NCBI GenBank assembly: GCA_034437755.1
Contig: DAOTTV010000186.1
Location: 1-15,780 of the forward strand
DNA: 15,780 nt
Source: JAUZRW01 sp034437755
Lineage (GTDB): Bacteria > Chloroflexota > Anaerolineae > Aggregatilineales > Phototrophicaceae
Direction: 5' to 3'
The notes under the pieces were generated by a model. The model was not told the origin of the DNA, ran no database searches, and saw only the letters and a program-made list of their open reading frames with translations. Shown one piece after another: positions 5,949 to 13,071 of this stretch (position 1 is the first letter of the stretch; the number at the start of each line of letters is the position of its first letter). Position numbers and translations under genes: made by a program.

Positions 5949-8681
5949 TCACCCTGCGAGCAGGCGCTGGATGGTATCGAGCAGGTCGCGCTGTTCAAAG
6001 CGGCTTTTGACCAGATACGCATCGGCACCGGCGGTTAAACCGGCTTCGCGCTGGTCGGGCTGGCTGAGCGACGTGAGCAGGATCACCGGCATCTGCTGGA
6101 AATCGGCGCTGGCTTTGATGCGGCGCGTCAACTCGAAGCCGTCCATATTTGGCATCTCGACATCGGTAATCACCAGATCAGGCGTGATCTCCGGCAGTTG
6201 TGACCACGCTTCTACGCCATCAATCGCCACCACCACATCAAAGCCTTCTGCCTCGAGGATATTCTTCTCTAGGGTGCGCGTGGTGATCGAATCATCGACC
6301 ACCAGAATCCGCGCCCGCGTGCGGGTGACGACTTCTGGCGCGCGTGCCATAATGCGCTGGCGCACAACCATCCCCATGCCCGTCGCCCGCCGCACGAGAT
6401 CGTTCGCATCCAGCACAATCAAGACCGCGCCCGTCCCCAGCAAAGCCGCACCAGCGACGAAGGGCGCTCCCGCCAGTTCATCCCCCAGCGGCTTGAGTAC
6501 AATCTCAATCTCGCTGATGAGCGCATCAACCTCGAACGCCACCGCACGATCAGCCGTTTGCAGGGCGAGGACGTGAACGCGATCATCGCGCGGGTTTGTA
6601 CGCGGCACATCCAGCACCGCCGCCAGCGAGACCAGCGGCAGGGGGCGATCGTTGAGCGTGATCATCTCCTGCCCCTCGGCAGTGAAGATCGCCGTGCTTG
6701 CTAGCGTCTGCATCCGCTCGACCATGATCGACGGAATCGCGTATTGTTCGCCGCCGATTTCCAGCAGGATCACGCGCAGGCGCGTTAAAGACACGGGCAC
6801 CGTCACCGTGACGCTCGTGCCCTGTTCGCGCTCGCTGTGGACGTGGACGCGCCCGCGCAAACCCTCGACCCGTGTCCGCACGATGTCCATGCCCAGCCCG
6901 CGCCCGCTGAGTGCGGTCACGTTCTGGCTTGTGCTGAAGCCCGAATGGAAGATCAGCATTTGGGCTTCGTCGTCGCTCATCACGTCGGCTTCCGGCGCGG
7001 TGATGATGCCGCGCTCGACTGCTTTCTGCCGAATCGCGCGCACATCAATGCCCTGCCCGTCGTCGGCAATGCGGATGTTGATCTCACTGCCGCGCTGTTC
7101 GACACTGAGCGTGACATACCCGCCGCGTGCCTTGCCTTTTTGCTCGCGGATGTGCGGCATCTCTAAGCCGTGGTCGATCGCGTTACGCAGCAGGTGCAAG
7201 AGCGGGTCTTTCAGCGCGTCCAGCACTGTCTTATCAATATCGACCCCTGCGCCGACAATATCGAGATGCACGCGCTTGCCCAGATCACGGGCGAGATCGC
7301 GTGCCATGCGCTGGAAGCCACCGATCACGTTCTCGAAGGGCATCATCCGCAGGCGACTAACGTTGTCCTGTAGCTGGTCAGCGAGTGTCGCCAGTTGCAT
7401 GTTATCCTGCGCCAGCAGGTTGCCCAGTTGCGCCAGTTGGCGGTTGCTCTCCGTGAGATACTGCTGATTCGCCTCTAAAAAGCGAAAGAGCGTCGCCATC
7501 TCATCCGCGAGCTGATCCTCCTGCTGTTGGAGGCGACGCGCGAGGCGGATATAAGAAGCGCGCACCGACCGCCATTCCCGTTGCCAGCGCGCATGATCCT
7601 GCCGCAGACGACGCAAGAGCGCCTGCCGTTGCTCGGCTTGCATCCGTGCGACCAGCAGTTCACTGCTATCTGCCATCAGTTGGTCGAGCTTATTCACCGA
7701 GACGCGCACGGTGTCTTCGGGCGGGCGCATCATGACTGTCGATGTCGCGCCCATCTCGACGGTGCTGGTCATCAGCGCGGGCGGGATCGTGATCGTGGGC
7801 GTGTCGCTTGGGGATGGCACGGGGTCATCGCCGCTGAGGGGCGCGTCGGGGTCGTCGCCGTAGACGTGGGCTTGCAGGTCGGTCAGCACACGGTTGACGA
7901 CGGTCTCCTGATTGGGGTCGCCGTTGACCACGTTCTGGATCAGGTCGAGTCCGTCATAGAGCGTGTCGGCGATCGTCGGCGTGAAGTCGAAGTCCTCGCT
8001 GAGGCCGGCTTGGAACAGCGCCTCCATGTGGTGGCTGATGGTCTCGATCACGGTGAAGCCCACCGCACGCGCCGCGCCCTTCATGCTGTGCGCGATGCGG
8101 TTCATCTCGCGCAGGAGGGCGGGTTTATCGGCATCTTTCGCCATCTCGATGTTGAGCAGGGCGGTGTTGAGCGCGCTCAGATGCTCGCCCACTTCGACCC
8201 AGAAAATATTGAGCAGATCATCAGAGACCGCCGCGAACTCGCCGGAGTCGTCGCTGAGGGCGGGGAACTCGCTCGAGTCTTGATCGAGATCACGCGGCGG
8301 CGCTTCCACCTGTGCGACGAGGCGTTCAAGGCGCGATAGCACGTCGGTGATGACTGCTTGCGCGGGCGGGGCGTCGGCGAGATGCGCCTGAATCACGTCG
8401 AGTCCGTCGTAGAGCGTATCGCCCATCGCTGGTGTGAGGGGGTGTGCGTGCGTCGCCATGCTCGCGAAGACCGCCTCAAGATAGTGGCTGACGGTCTCGA
8501 TCATGGTGATGCCCACCGCACGCGCCGCGCCCTTCATGCTGTGTGCCATGCGGTTCATCTCGCGTAGGCGTGTTTCGCGTTCGGTGGCGGTTGCCAGTTC
8601 TAATTGGAGCAAGCCATCGTTGATACTCTGAATATACGTATCAGCTTCGGCTTTGAAGATCGCTTTTAAATCATCACTCAT
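5949..8681 (-). CDS. Hybrid CheA-type histidine kinase with two Hpt domains and a receiver
   Basis: 910 residues in order: Hpt1 (1-120, phosphorylatable H47 in AHSMKGAARAVG), Hpt2 (150-270, H198 in the same motif), an acidic/Pro-Thr linker, a long dimerisation helix bundle (322-440), a HATPase domain with N box HLLRNAIDHGLE (496-507), G1 DDGQGI (540-545), F box HSGFSTS (579-585) and G2 GRGLGM (593-598), a CheW-like P5 domain (632-765), and a receiver (790-910) with D796-D797, acceptor D840, T870 and K892. No CheB/CheY-docking P2 domain is evident. This layout resembles ChpA/PilL- and FrzE-like kinases that control type IV pili or gliding. The start follows GAGG 8 nt upstream. Catalytic residues are intact, so it should be active in the cytoplasm with receptors and CheW. 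Confidence 0.95.
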   Translation of the reverse strand: MSDDLKAIFKAEADTYIQSINDGLLQLELATATERETRLREMNRMAHSMKGAARAVGITMIETVSHYLEAVFASMATHAHPLTPAMGDTLYDGLDVIQAHLADAPPAQAVITDVLSRLERLVAQVEAPPRDLDQDSSEFPALSDDSGEFAAVSDDLLNIFWVEVGEHLSALNTALLNIEMAKDADKPALLREMNRIAHSMKGAARAVGFTVIETISHHMEALFQAGLSEDFDFTPTIADTLYDGLDLIQNVVNGDPNQETVVNRVLTDLQAHVYGDDPDAPLSGDDPVPSPSDTPTITIPPALMTSTVEMGATSTVMMRPPEDTVRVSVNKLDQLMADSSELLVARMQAEQRQALLRRLRQDHARWQREWRSVRASYIRLARRLQQQEDQLADEMATLFRFLEANQQYLTESNRQLAQLGNLLAQDNMQLATLADQLQDNVSRLRMMPFENVIGGFQRMARDLARDLGKRVHLDIVGAGVDIDKTVLDALKDPLLHLLRNAIDHGLEMPHIREQKGKARGGYVTLSVEQRGSEINIRIADDGQGIDVRAIRQKAVERGIITAPEADVMSDDEAQMLIFHSGFSTSQNVTALSGRGLGMDIVRTRVEGLRGRVHVHSEREQGTSVTVTVPVSLTRLRVILLEIGGEQYAIPSIMVERMQTLASTAIFTAEGQEMITLNDRPLPLVSLAAVLDVPRTNPRDDRVHVLALQTADRAVAFEVDALISEIEIVLKPLGDELAGAPFVAGAALLGTGAVLIVLDANDLVRRATGMGMVVRQRIMARAPEVVTRTRARILVVDDSITTRTLEKNILEAEGFDVVVAIDGVEAWSQLPEITPDLVITDVEMPNMDGFELTRRIKASADFQQMPVILLTSLSQPDQREAGLTAGADAYLVKSRFEQRDLLDTIQRLLAG

Positions 8682-8717
8682 AGATTGCGCCTCAATCGCT
8701 CAAGGGGTGTTACGGCG

Positions 8718-8747
8718 ATTGTACCCGCAGGCAGGGGGTGAACTCAA
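8718..8747 (-). promoter_or_regulatory. Promoter of the hybrid cheA gene
   Basis: On the minus strand: -35 TTGAGT (plus 8742-8747), an 18-bp spacer, and -10 TACAAT (plus 8718-8723). This gives a short leader of about 30 nt containing the GAGG ribosome-binding site. It implies that the kinase can be expressed independently of the genes upstream on this strand. Confidence 0.5.
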
Positions 8748-8767
8748 GCGCCCGCTTGGGGACGGGG

Positions 8768-8866
8768 CTACGAACAAGTTGATGCTTGTAAGGGTTTGCT
8801 ACAACGAACCCGTAGCACAACGAGGGCGCTATAGGTCGCCCTTACATATATGACCCTGACGAGTCT
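8768..8866 (+). repeat. Dispersed repeat E1, left part, interrupted by element B
   Basis: It shares blocks with E2 (14625-14791): CTACGAACAAGTTG (8768-8781), a GTAAGGG...CTACA.CGA.CCCGTAGCA.AACG core, CTTACAT, and TATGACCCTGA. Hairpins: GGGTT/AACCC (8792-8811) and AGGGCG/CGCCCT (8823-8842). The right end continues at 9059 after element B, reading TTCGTCGTCC. Confidence 0.65.
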
Positions 8867-9050
8867 GGTTCTTTAGGATTTCGCGTGGTTTTTATGGCAG
8901 GGGCTTTGCCCCCGCGCCCCCATAAGGAACTGTCGTTCCTTGACCTTGTCTATTTTGAACGCATAGCGTTCAAAAAACAAAAGTTTTTGGCGTTCCCTTT
9001 TTGAAAAAAGGGCACAAAAAGCGTTTGACCACGCAAGATACGAACGACCC
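8867..9050 (+). mobile_element. Miniature inverted-repeat element B, inserted in repeat E1
   Basis: A 184-bp element bounded exactly by the 8-bp direct repeat ACGAGTCT (8859-8866 and 9051-9058). Its 23-bp ends (8867-8889 and 9028-9050) are imperfect inverted repeats sharing the outer GG and inner GCGTGGT. Hairpins in family order: GGGGC/GCCCC (8900-8912), AAGGAAC/GTTCCTT (8924-8941), TTTTGAACGC/GCGTTCAAAA (8953-8975), and CCCTTTTT/AAAAAGGG (8995-9012). Removing the element plus one repeat restores a sequence matching E2 at 25 of 28 positions. No coding sequence is present. It lies between two minus-strand genes, about 48 bp past the stop of the gene at 9099. Confidence 0.9.
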
Positions 9051-9098
9051 ACGAGTCTTTCGTCGTCCATTATGGCGAACGCCTGAGCCGGTCGCGTG

Positions 9099-9851
9099 TT
9101 AGTCGCGCAAGAAGATCGCTTCGCCGTCGATGAAGCAGGTGCCATCATCGTTCGGGAGCGACTCGAAGTCACCGACGACGTGCGAATGTTCGTGCGTGCC
9201 GCCGGTCGTCAGCACAAAATCAACGTAGCACAGCCTGCCCCAGCCTTCGTAAGTGCCATCGTAGCCCTCAATATCGAGGATGCCGTTCTCATACGTGCCC
9301 CGAATACGAACGGTCGCTTGCCCTTCGTCGTTCACGCTCCATGCGCGCCCGCTGACTACCGTGCCATCCTGCGTGATGGTCATGGTGTAATCGACGCTGT
9401 GACCCTGATAATACATATGCCCCGACCATGTGCCACTGACATCGGACAGCATCAGCGCGGGTTGCAAGTTGTCAGTCGGGTTGCCGGTCATGTTAACGCC
9501 GGACAGGGGCGTGGTGTTGAAGGCGAAAATCATCGCCGCGCCGAACACCAGCACGAAGCTCGCCGTCAGGCGTGCGATCCACAGCAAGGGGCTGATCTCG
9601 CCGTTGGCTTGATTCTTGGCCGGCAGATTGTGAAGCGTATTCAGTTCATCACGCGCTGAGGGATAGAAAGGATCGAGCGCGAGCGCCTCTTCTAAAAAGG
9701 CAATCTTCTGCGATTTATCGAGTGCGGCTTGCGCGGCAAGATAGTAGGTCTCGGCATCGGCAGAGGGCAAAGCCGAGCGCAATAGCTCGCGCGCACGCTC
9801 TACATCGTAGGCGGCAAGGGCGGTGCGAATTTCAGCATTTAGGTGAGACAT
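9099..9851 (-). CDS. Membrane-anchored protein: helical repeat, one TM segment, beta-rich outer domain
   Basis: 250 residues in three parts. Residues 1-75 are helical and TPR-like (ALAAYDVERARELLRSAL, YYLAAQAALDKSQKIAFLEEAL, LDPFYPSARDEL), likely cytoplasmic. Residues 88-111 form one membrane segment. Residues 138-250 are beta-rich (GTWSGHMYY, DYTMTITQDGTVVSGRAW, ATVRIRGTYENGILDIEG), a lipocalin-like pattern, with C208 and C239 able to form a disulphide outside the cell. The start ATG 9849-9851 is preceded by GAGG about 10 nt upstream. The design suggests coupling of an extracellular sensing or binding domain to cytoplasmic TPR contacts. The family is not recognised. An A9 tract lies shortly upstream (9878-9886). 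Confidence 0.8.
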   Translation of the reverse strand: MSHLNAEIRTALAAYDVERARELLRSALPSADAETYYLAAQAALDKSQKIAFLEEALALDPFYPSARDELNTLHNLPAKNQANGEISPLLWIARLTASFVLVFGAAMIFAFNTTPLSGVNMTGNPTDNLQPALMLSDVSGTWSGHMYYQGHSVDYTMTITQDGTVVSGRAWSVNDEGQATVRIRGTYENGILDIEGYDGTYEGWGRLCYVDFVLTTGGTHEHSHVVGDFESLPNDDGTCFIDGEAIFLRD

Positions 9852-9980
9852 AATCCAGTAACCTCAACTTATCAACTAAAAAAAAACGGACGATGACCAT
9901 CAGGTCCAGCGACATAATAACGGGGAGCACAAGCCTCTACGCATTGATGTGGCATAACCTTGTCATAATACATTACAGTT

Positions 9981-10104
9981 GTAACTACTCAGGTCAATTG
10001 ATTGACGCCAGCTTCTGCCCTCAAGACAAGCACGGTTGAAGTCCCTCTCCTAGCCACATCGTGGCGATCAGGAGAGGGATTTAGGGTGAGGGCTGAGTAG
10101 TTAC
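9981..10104. mobile_element. Inverted-repeat element D (124 bp, MITE-like)
   Basis: A perfect 12-bp terminal inverted repeat, GTAACTACTCAG (9981-9992) and CTGAGTAGTTAC (10093-10104). Flanks are TTACAGTT (9973-9980) and TCACAGTT (10105-10112), an 8-bp direct repeat with one mismatch. Inside are nested inverted repeats GCCCTCA/TGAGGGC (10017-10093), CCCTCTCCT/AGGAGAGGG (10043-10078) and CCAC/GTGG (10054-10064), so the whole element can fold into one long hairpin. Palindromes of the CCCTCTCC...GGAGAGGG type are, from memory, widespread in Chloroflexota genomes. It occupies the gap between the gene at 9099-9851 and the CheW gene; the rest of 9852-10169 shows no gene. Confidence 0.65.
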
Positions 10105-10169
10105 TCACAGTTTTAGTATACGTGAAATTGGATAATAGTGCGCTTAGACTTGTACGCCGAAGCGCACGC

Positions 10170-10730
10170 TCAGCGCTCGATAATCAGACGTTCGTCGCGG
10201 AAGAGACGCTCGCCATCCAGCACGACAAGCCGCCCCATCGTCACGCCATGCGTATAATCGCCGTCAGTCGGCTCGACGGCGGCGTGTGGGATGTTCTGCA
10301 CATCTTCAATGTGATCGGCGGCGAGCGCAATGTAGAGATCATGCGCTTCGACGAGTACAATCTCACGCGGGGGGGGTGTATCTAGCACACTGAGATCGAA
10401 AAACAGGCGCAAGTCCAGCACGCTGATGATGCGCCCGCGCACATTGACCACGCCGCGATAAAAAGCAGGCACGCCCGGCACCCGCGTCACACGGGTGACG
10501 GTACGCACGCCGCGTATGATGCTCACGTCAAGGCCGTAACGCTCACTGCCTAACGAGAAGGTCAAGAGGCGGTAGACATCCGCATCGGCGGGTACGTCGT
10601 CGCTGGCGGTGACGTATTGTTGGGCGCGCTGGCGCAAGCGTTTCTCAAGTTCGCTCTGCTGGCGCTCGCGCTCTGGCTGGTTGAGATCATCCCACAGGGC
10701 TTGTAACTCGTCTTGAATGGATCGCGTCAT
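10170..10730 (-). CDS. cheW: CheW-like chemosensory coupling protein
   Basis: 186 residues from ATG 10728-10730; a longer frame to 10820 exists but adds a non-CheW-like, basic 30 residues and has no better ribosome-binding site. Residues 1-47 are a charged helix (ERERQQSELEKRLRQRAQQ) not usual in short CheW proteins. The CheW domain follows (about 51-186): YRLLTFSLGSERYGLDVSIIRGV, then the hallmark FYRGVVNVRGRIISVLDLR at about 90-108, and a C-terminal strand ending in LVVLDGERLF. CheW links receptors to the P5 domain of CheA; the hybrid CheA at 5949-8681 on the same strand is the obvious candidate partner. The N-terminal helix could tether it elsewhere. No receptor is in view. Confidence 0.9.
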   Translation of the reverse strand: MTRSIQDELQALWDDLNQPERERQQSELEKRLRQRAQQYVTASDDVPADADVYRLLTFSLGSERYGLDVSIIRGVRTVTRVTRVPGVPAFYRGVVNVRGRIISVLDLRLFFDLSVLDTPPPREIVLVEAHDLYIALAADHIEDVQNIPHAAVEPTDGDYTHGVTMGRLVVLDGERLFRDERLIIER

Positions 10731-10913
10731 GATGCACCGTCCCGCTGTCTGAACACTTGCGCTGTATTGTACGGCACGACGCGCCTGCTTGCCGAGTCTG
10801 AGCCGTGTCATCTGAACCATATTCTAACGGCGGATGTGTCCAGTTCAGCCTACCGCGCCATCGTCCCACGCGCTATAGTGAGAAGTCGAACGCTGACTCA
10901 AGGATCGGATACG

Positions 10914-11735
10914 ATGAAATCACTGCTGACTCGCCCCGTGTCGTGCTGGCTGTATGGCTGGTGCTGGTTGATCGTGCTGAGCGCGTGCCAACCCGCCGCC
11001 GATACGCTGGTTGTGCCGACGCTCGCCAACCCTGATGCTGTGGCGACGGGCTTCGTCCTCACGGAAAATGCGCCGCCGGCCGGCTTCGATACGGTGTCAT
11101 TCCCACGCATTGACGATCAGCTGACGCGCTTGCCCGGCTGGCGTTACGAGATGACCTTCCGCTTCGACGGCGTGTTCGCGCGTACATCGCGCTCGGTGAC
11201 GACGCGCACACAGGCGACTGTCAGCTACAACCAGCTGGGATCAGCGCGGCGCGTGGTCGCCCGCATTGATAATGATCTCGAAAGCGAGTCCGATCCTGTC
11301 CAGCTAGAGGGCGTGCGCCTCGGGCCGGATGCGTTTTTGGTGCGCGATGAGGTATGCCTGCAAAACGCGGGCGATGATGCCAACCTGCTGGCTGATTTGA
11401 GCGCGGGCGATGTCCTCGGCGGGGTCGCACAGGCGCGCCCCCTCGCCCAGATTGAGACGATTAACGGTGAGCGCGTGTGGCGTTACGATGTCACGCCGGA
11501 GCATTTGATCTTGCCGACAGTGACCTTCACCGATGAGAGTCGCTTGCTGGAACTGCGCCATGATTTTTGGGTTGCGCCGGCGCATAACGCGGTCGTGCGC
11601 TTTTACATCACTGCTGAAGTCGAGAACGTGCAGTTAACCCAGAGTCCCCTGCCGGTGACAGGCACGCTCATCCTGCGCTATGACCTGTTCGACATTGGCG
11701 ACGTGCCCAATATCAACGTGCCTTTCGGCTGTTGA
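10914..11735 (+). CDS. Predicted lipoprotein, possible LolA/LppX-like fold
   Basis: 273 residues from ATG 10914, preceded by AAGGA 9 nt upstream; an upstream in-frame start at 10713 lies inside the divergent CheW gene and is rejected. A signal sequence with a hydrophobic core (LYGWCWLIVL) ends in the lipobox LSAC, with C25 as the lipidated residue, so the mature protein is tethered outside the cytoplasmic membrane. The mature part is beta-rich with long amphipathic strands (WRYEMTFRFDGVF, ARRVVARIDNDLES, GERVWRYDVTPEHLI, GTLILRYDLFDIGD), an arrangement resembling LppX/LprG- or LolA-like lipid-binding lipoproteins. It ends in VPFGC, with a terminal Cys that might pair with the Cys in EVCLQN. 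The family call is tentative; lipoprotein localisation is firm. Confidence 0.87.
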   Translation: MKSLLTRPVSCWLYGWCWLIVLSACQPAADTLVVPTLANPDAVATGFVLTENAPPAGFDTVSFPRIDDQLTRLPGWRYEMTFRFDGVFARTSRSVTTRTQATVSYNQLGSARRVVARIDNDLESESDPVQLEGVRLGPDAFLVRDEVCLQNAGDDANLLADLSAGDVLGGVAQARPLAQIETINGERVWRYDVTPEHLILPTVTFTDESRLLELRHDFWVAPAHNAVVRFYITAEVENVQLTQSPLPVTGTLILRYDLFDIGDVPNINVPFGC

Positions 11736-11767
11736 GCGCACAGATATGACCAATATATCCATACTCA

Positions 11768-11795
11768 TTGATCACTCATACAGTCGCCATAGGAT
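11768..11795 (+). promoter_or_regulatory. Candidate promoter of the transporter-photolyase pair
   Basis: TTGATC (11768-11773), a 16-bp spacer, and TAGGAT (11790-11795), followed by the A/T-rich TATAGAATG. The -10 match is only 4 of 6. It lies 38 bp before the transporter start. Confidence 0.35.
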
Positions 11796-11832
11796 ATAGA
11801 ATGTTCTGGTAGGCAAACAAGGTGACAAGACG

Positions 11833-13068
11833 ATGGCATCACAGGATCGGCAATCTTCCATTCCCTTCTATTATCCCAAGACGCGTAAATTCTGGTCGGT
11901 CGGCATCGGGCATATGACCAACGACATCTTCATGTCGGCGGGCATCGTCGTGCTGACGTTCCTCAGCGCGACTGTGTTGCCGATGAGCAACACCCAGATC
12001 GGGCTTGCCATCAGCGGTAAGCAACTGGCGGGCGCGTTTACCCAACCGTTCTTCGGCTTGCGCGCTGATAAAACCGGCGGGCGCTGGATTGGCGCGGGCG
12101 GGTTAGCATGGGTCGTCGTGACCTTCGCGCTGGCGATCTTCCTCGCGGTGACGACGCAGAATTACATCGCGATGCTGATTCCCTTCGTGTTACAGGGCTT
12201 AGGGAGCGGCGCCGTGCATCCGGTCGGCGCTTTGCACGCCGCCGAAGCCGACGACGATCACGTTGCCACCAATACGGCTTTCTTCTTTCTCATGGGGCAG
12301 ATGGGGCTGGGGTTAGGGCCGTGGATTGTCGGCATGTTGCTGGACGTTGCCAATCGTGGCGCTGGCACGGCAAACGTCATGCCGCTGTTGCTGATGGTGT
12401 TCGCCGCTATCCCCAGCATCTTACTCATGTTCGGTGGCATCCCGGCGACACGCGGCGAGAAAGCCAAAAACGACAAAGCCAAAAACGACGACCGCGCGCG
12501 CCCGTCTGGCATCTCGTGGTCAGCCCTCGCGCCTTTCGGCATCATCGCCCTGCTGGTGATCTTACGCAGTCTCGCCCAGCCCGGCTCGGTGAATTTCATC
12601 CCCAAGCTATTTCAGGAAAAAGGCTGGTCACCGACGGAATATGGCGCGATCATCAGCTTCTTCTGGGTGGCATCGGCAATATCGGGCGTGGTGCTGGGCA
12701 ATCTCGCCGATCGCTTCGACCGGCGTAAGATCATCATGATCAGTATGGTCGGGTCAGCGCCGATGTTCTTCTTCCTGCCGCTGGTCGATGGCTATCTGGC
12801 GTTCGTGCTAGCGATTTTAGCCGGCGGCTTGAGCGGCGGCGCGCACAGCATCATCGTCGTGCTGGCGCAGGAATTCGCGCCCAACGCTAAGGGCTTCGCG
12901 TCGGGGTCGATTCTGGGCTTCATCTTCGGTATGGGGGCGCTGGGCAGTTTCTTGATTGGCGCGGTCTCGGACGTGATCGGGCTGGGTGTGACCTTCCAAT
13001 TCGTGGCAGTGGCGGCGGTCGCGGCGGGGTTGATGGGCTTACTCCTGCCCAAGCCAGGCCCACGTTGA
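11833..13068 (+). CDS. Major facilitator superfamily transporter, fosmidomycin-resistance-like
   Basis: 411 residues with about 12 membrane helices in two halves, split by a charged cytoplasmic loop at about 209-227 rich in Lys/Asn/Asp/Arg. The N-terminal region (GIGHMTNDIFMSAGIVVLTF at about 25-44), the Gly-rich helix after FVLQGLGSGAVHPVGALHAA, and NLADRFDRRKIIMIS in the second half (the MFS loop motif) match the Fsr-type branch of MFS exporters. Fsr proteins export fosmidomycin and related compounds by proton antiport; the natural substrate here is unknown. The start follows AAGGTGA 7 nt upstream. The stop is 3 bp before the photolyase start, so the two are probably one transcript with coupled translation. 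Confidence 0.9.
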   Translation: MASQDRQSSIPFYYPKTRKFWSVGIGHMTNDIFMSAGIVVLTFLSATVLPMSNTQIGLAISGKQLAGAFTQPFFGLRADKTGGRWIGAGGLAWVVVTFALAIFLAVTTQNYIAMLIPFVLQGLGSGAVHPVGALHAAEADDDHVATNTAFFFLMGQMGLGLGPWIVGMLLDVANRGAGTANVMPLLLMVFAAIPSILLMFGGIPATRGEKAKNDKAKNDDRARPSGISWSALAPFGIIALLVILRSLAQPGSVNFIPKLFQEKGWSPTEYGAIISFFWVASAISGVVLGNLADRFDRRKIIMISMVGSAPMFFFLPLVDGYLAFVLAILAGGLSGGAHSIIVVLAQEFAPNAKGFASGSILGFIFGMGALGSFLIGAVSDVIGLGVTFQFVAVAAVAAGLMGLLLPKPGPR

Positions 13069-13071
13069 GCC

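Noticed and set aside
6652..8339. Long plus-strand frames (6652-7467, 7527-8339) opposite cheA
   Set aside because: They are shadows of a strongly coding minus-strand gene with clear domains; high G+C makes such antisense frames long.
10713..10913. 67-residue N-terminal extension of the lipoprotein
   Set aside because: It begins inside the divergent CheW gene, and the signal peptide and lipobox only make sense from ATG 10914.
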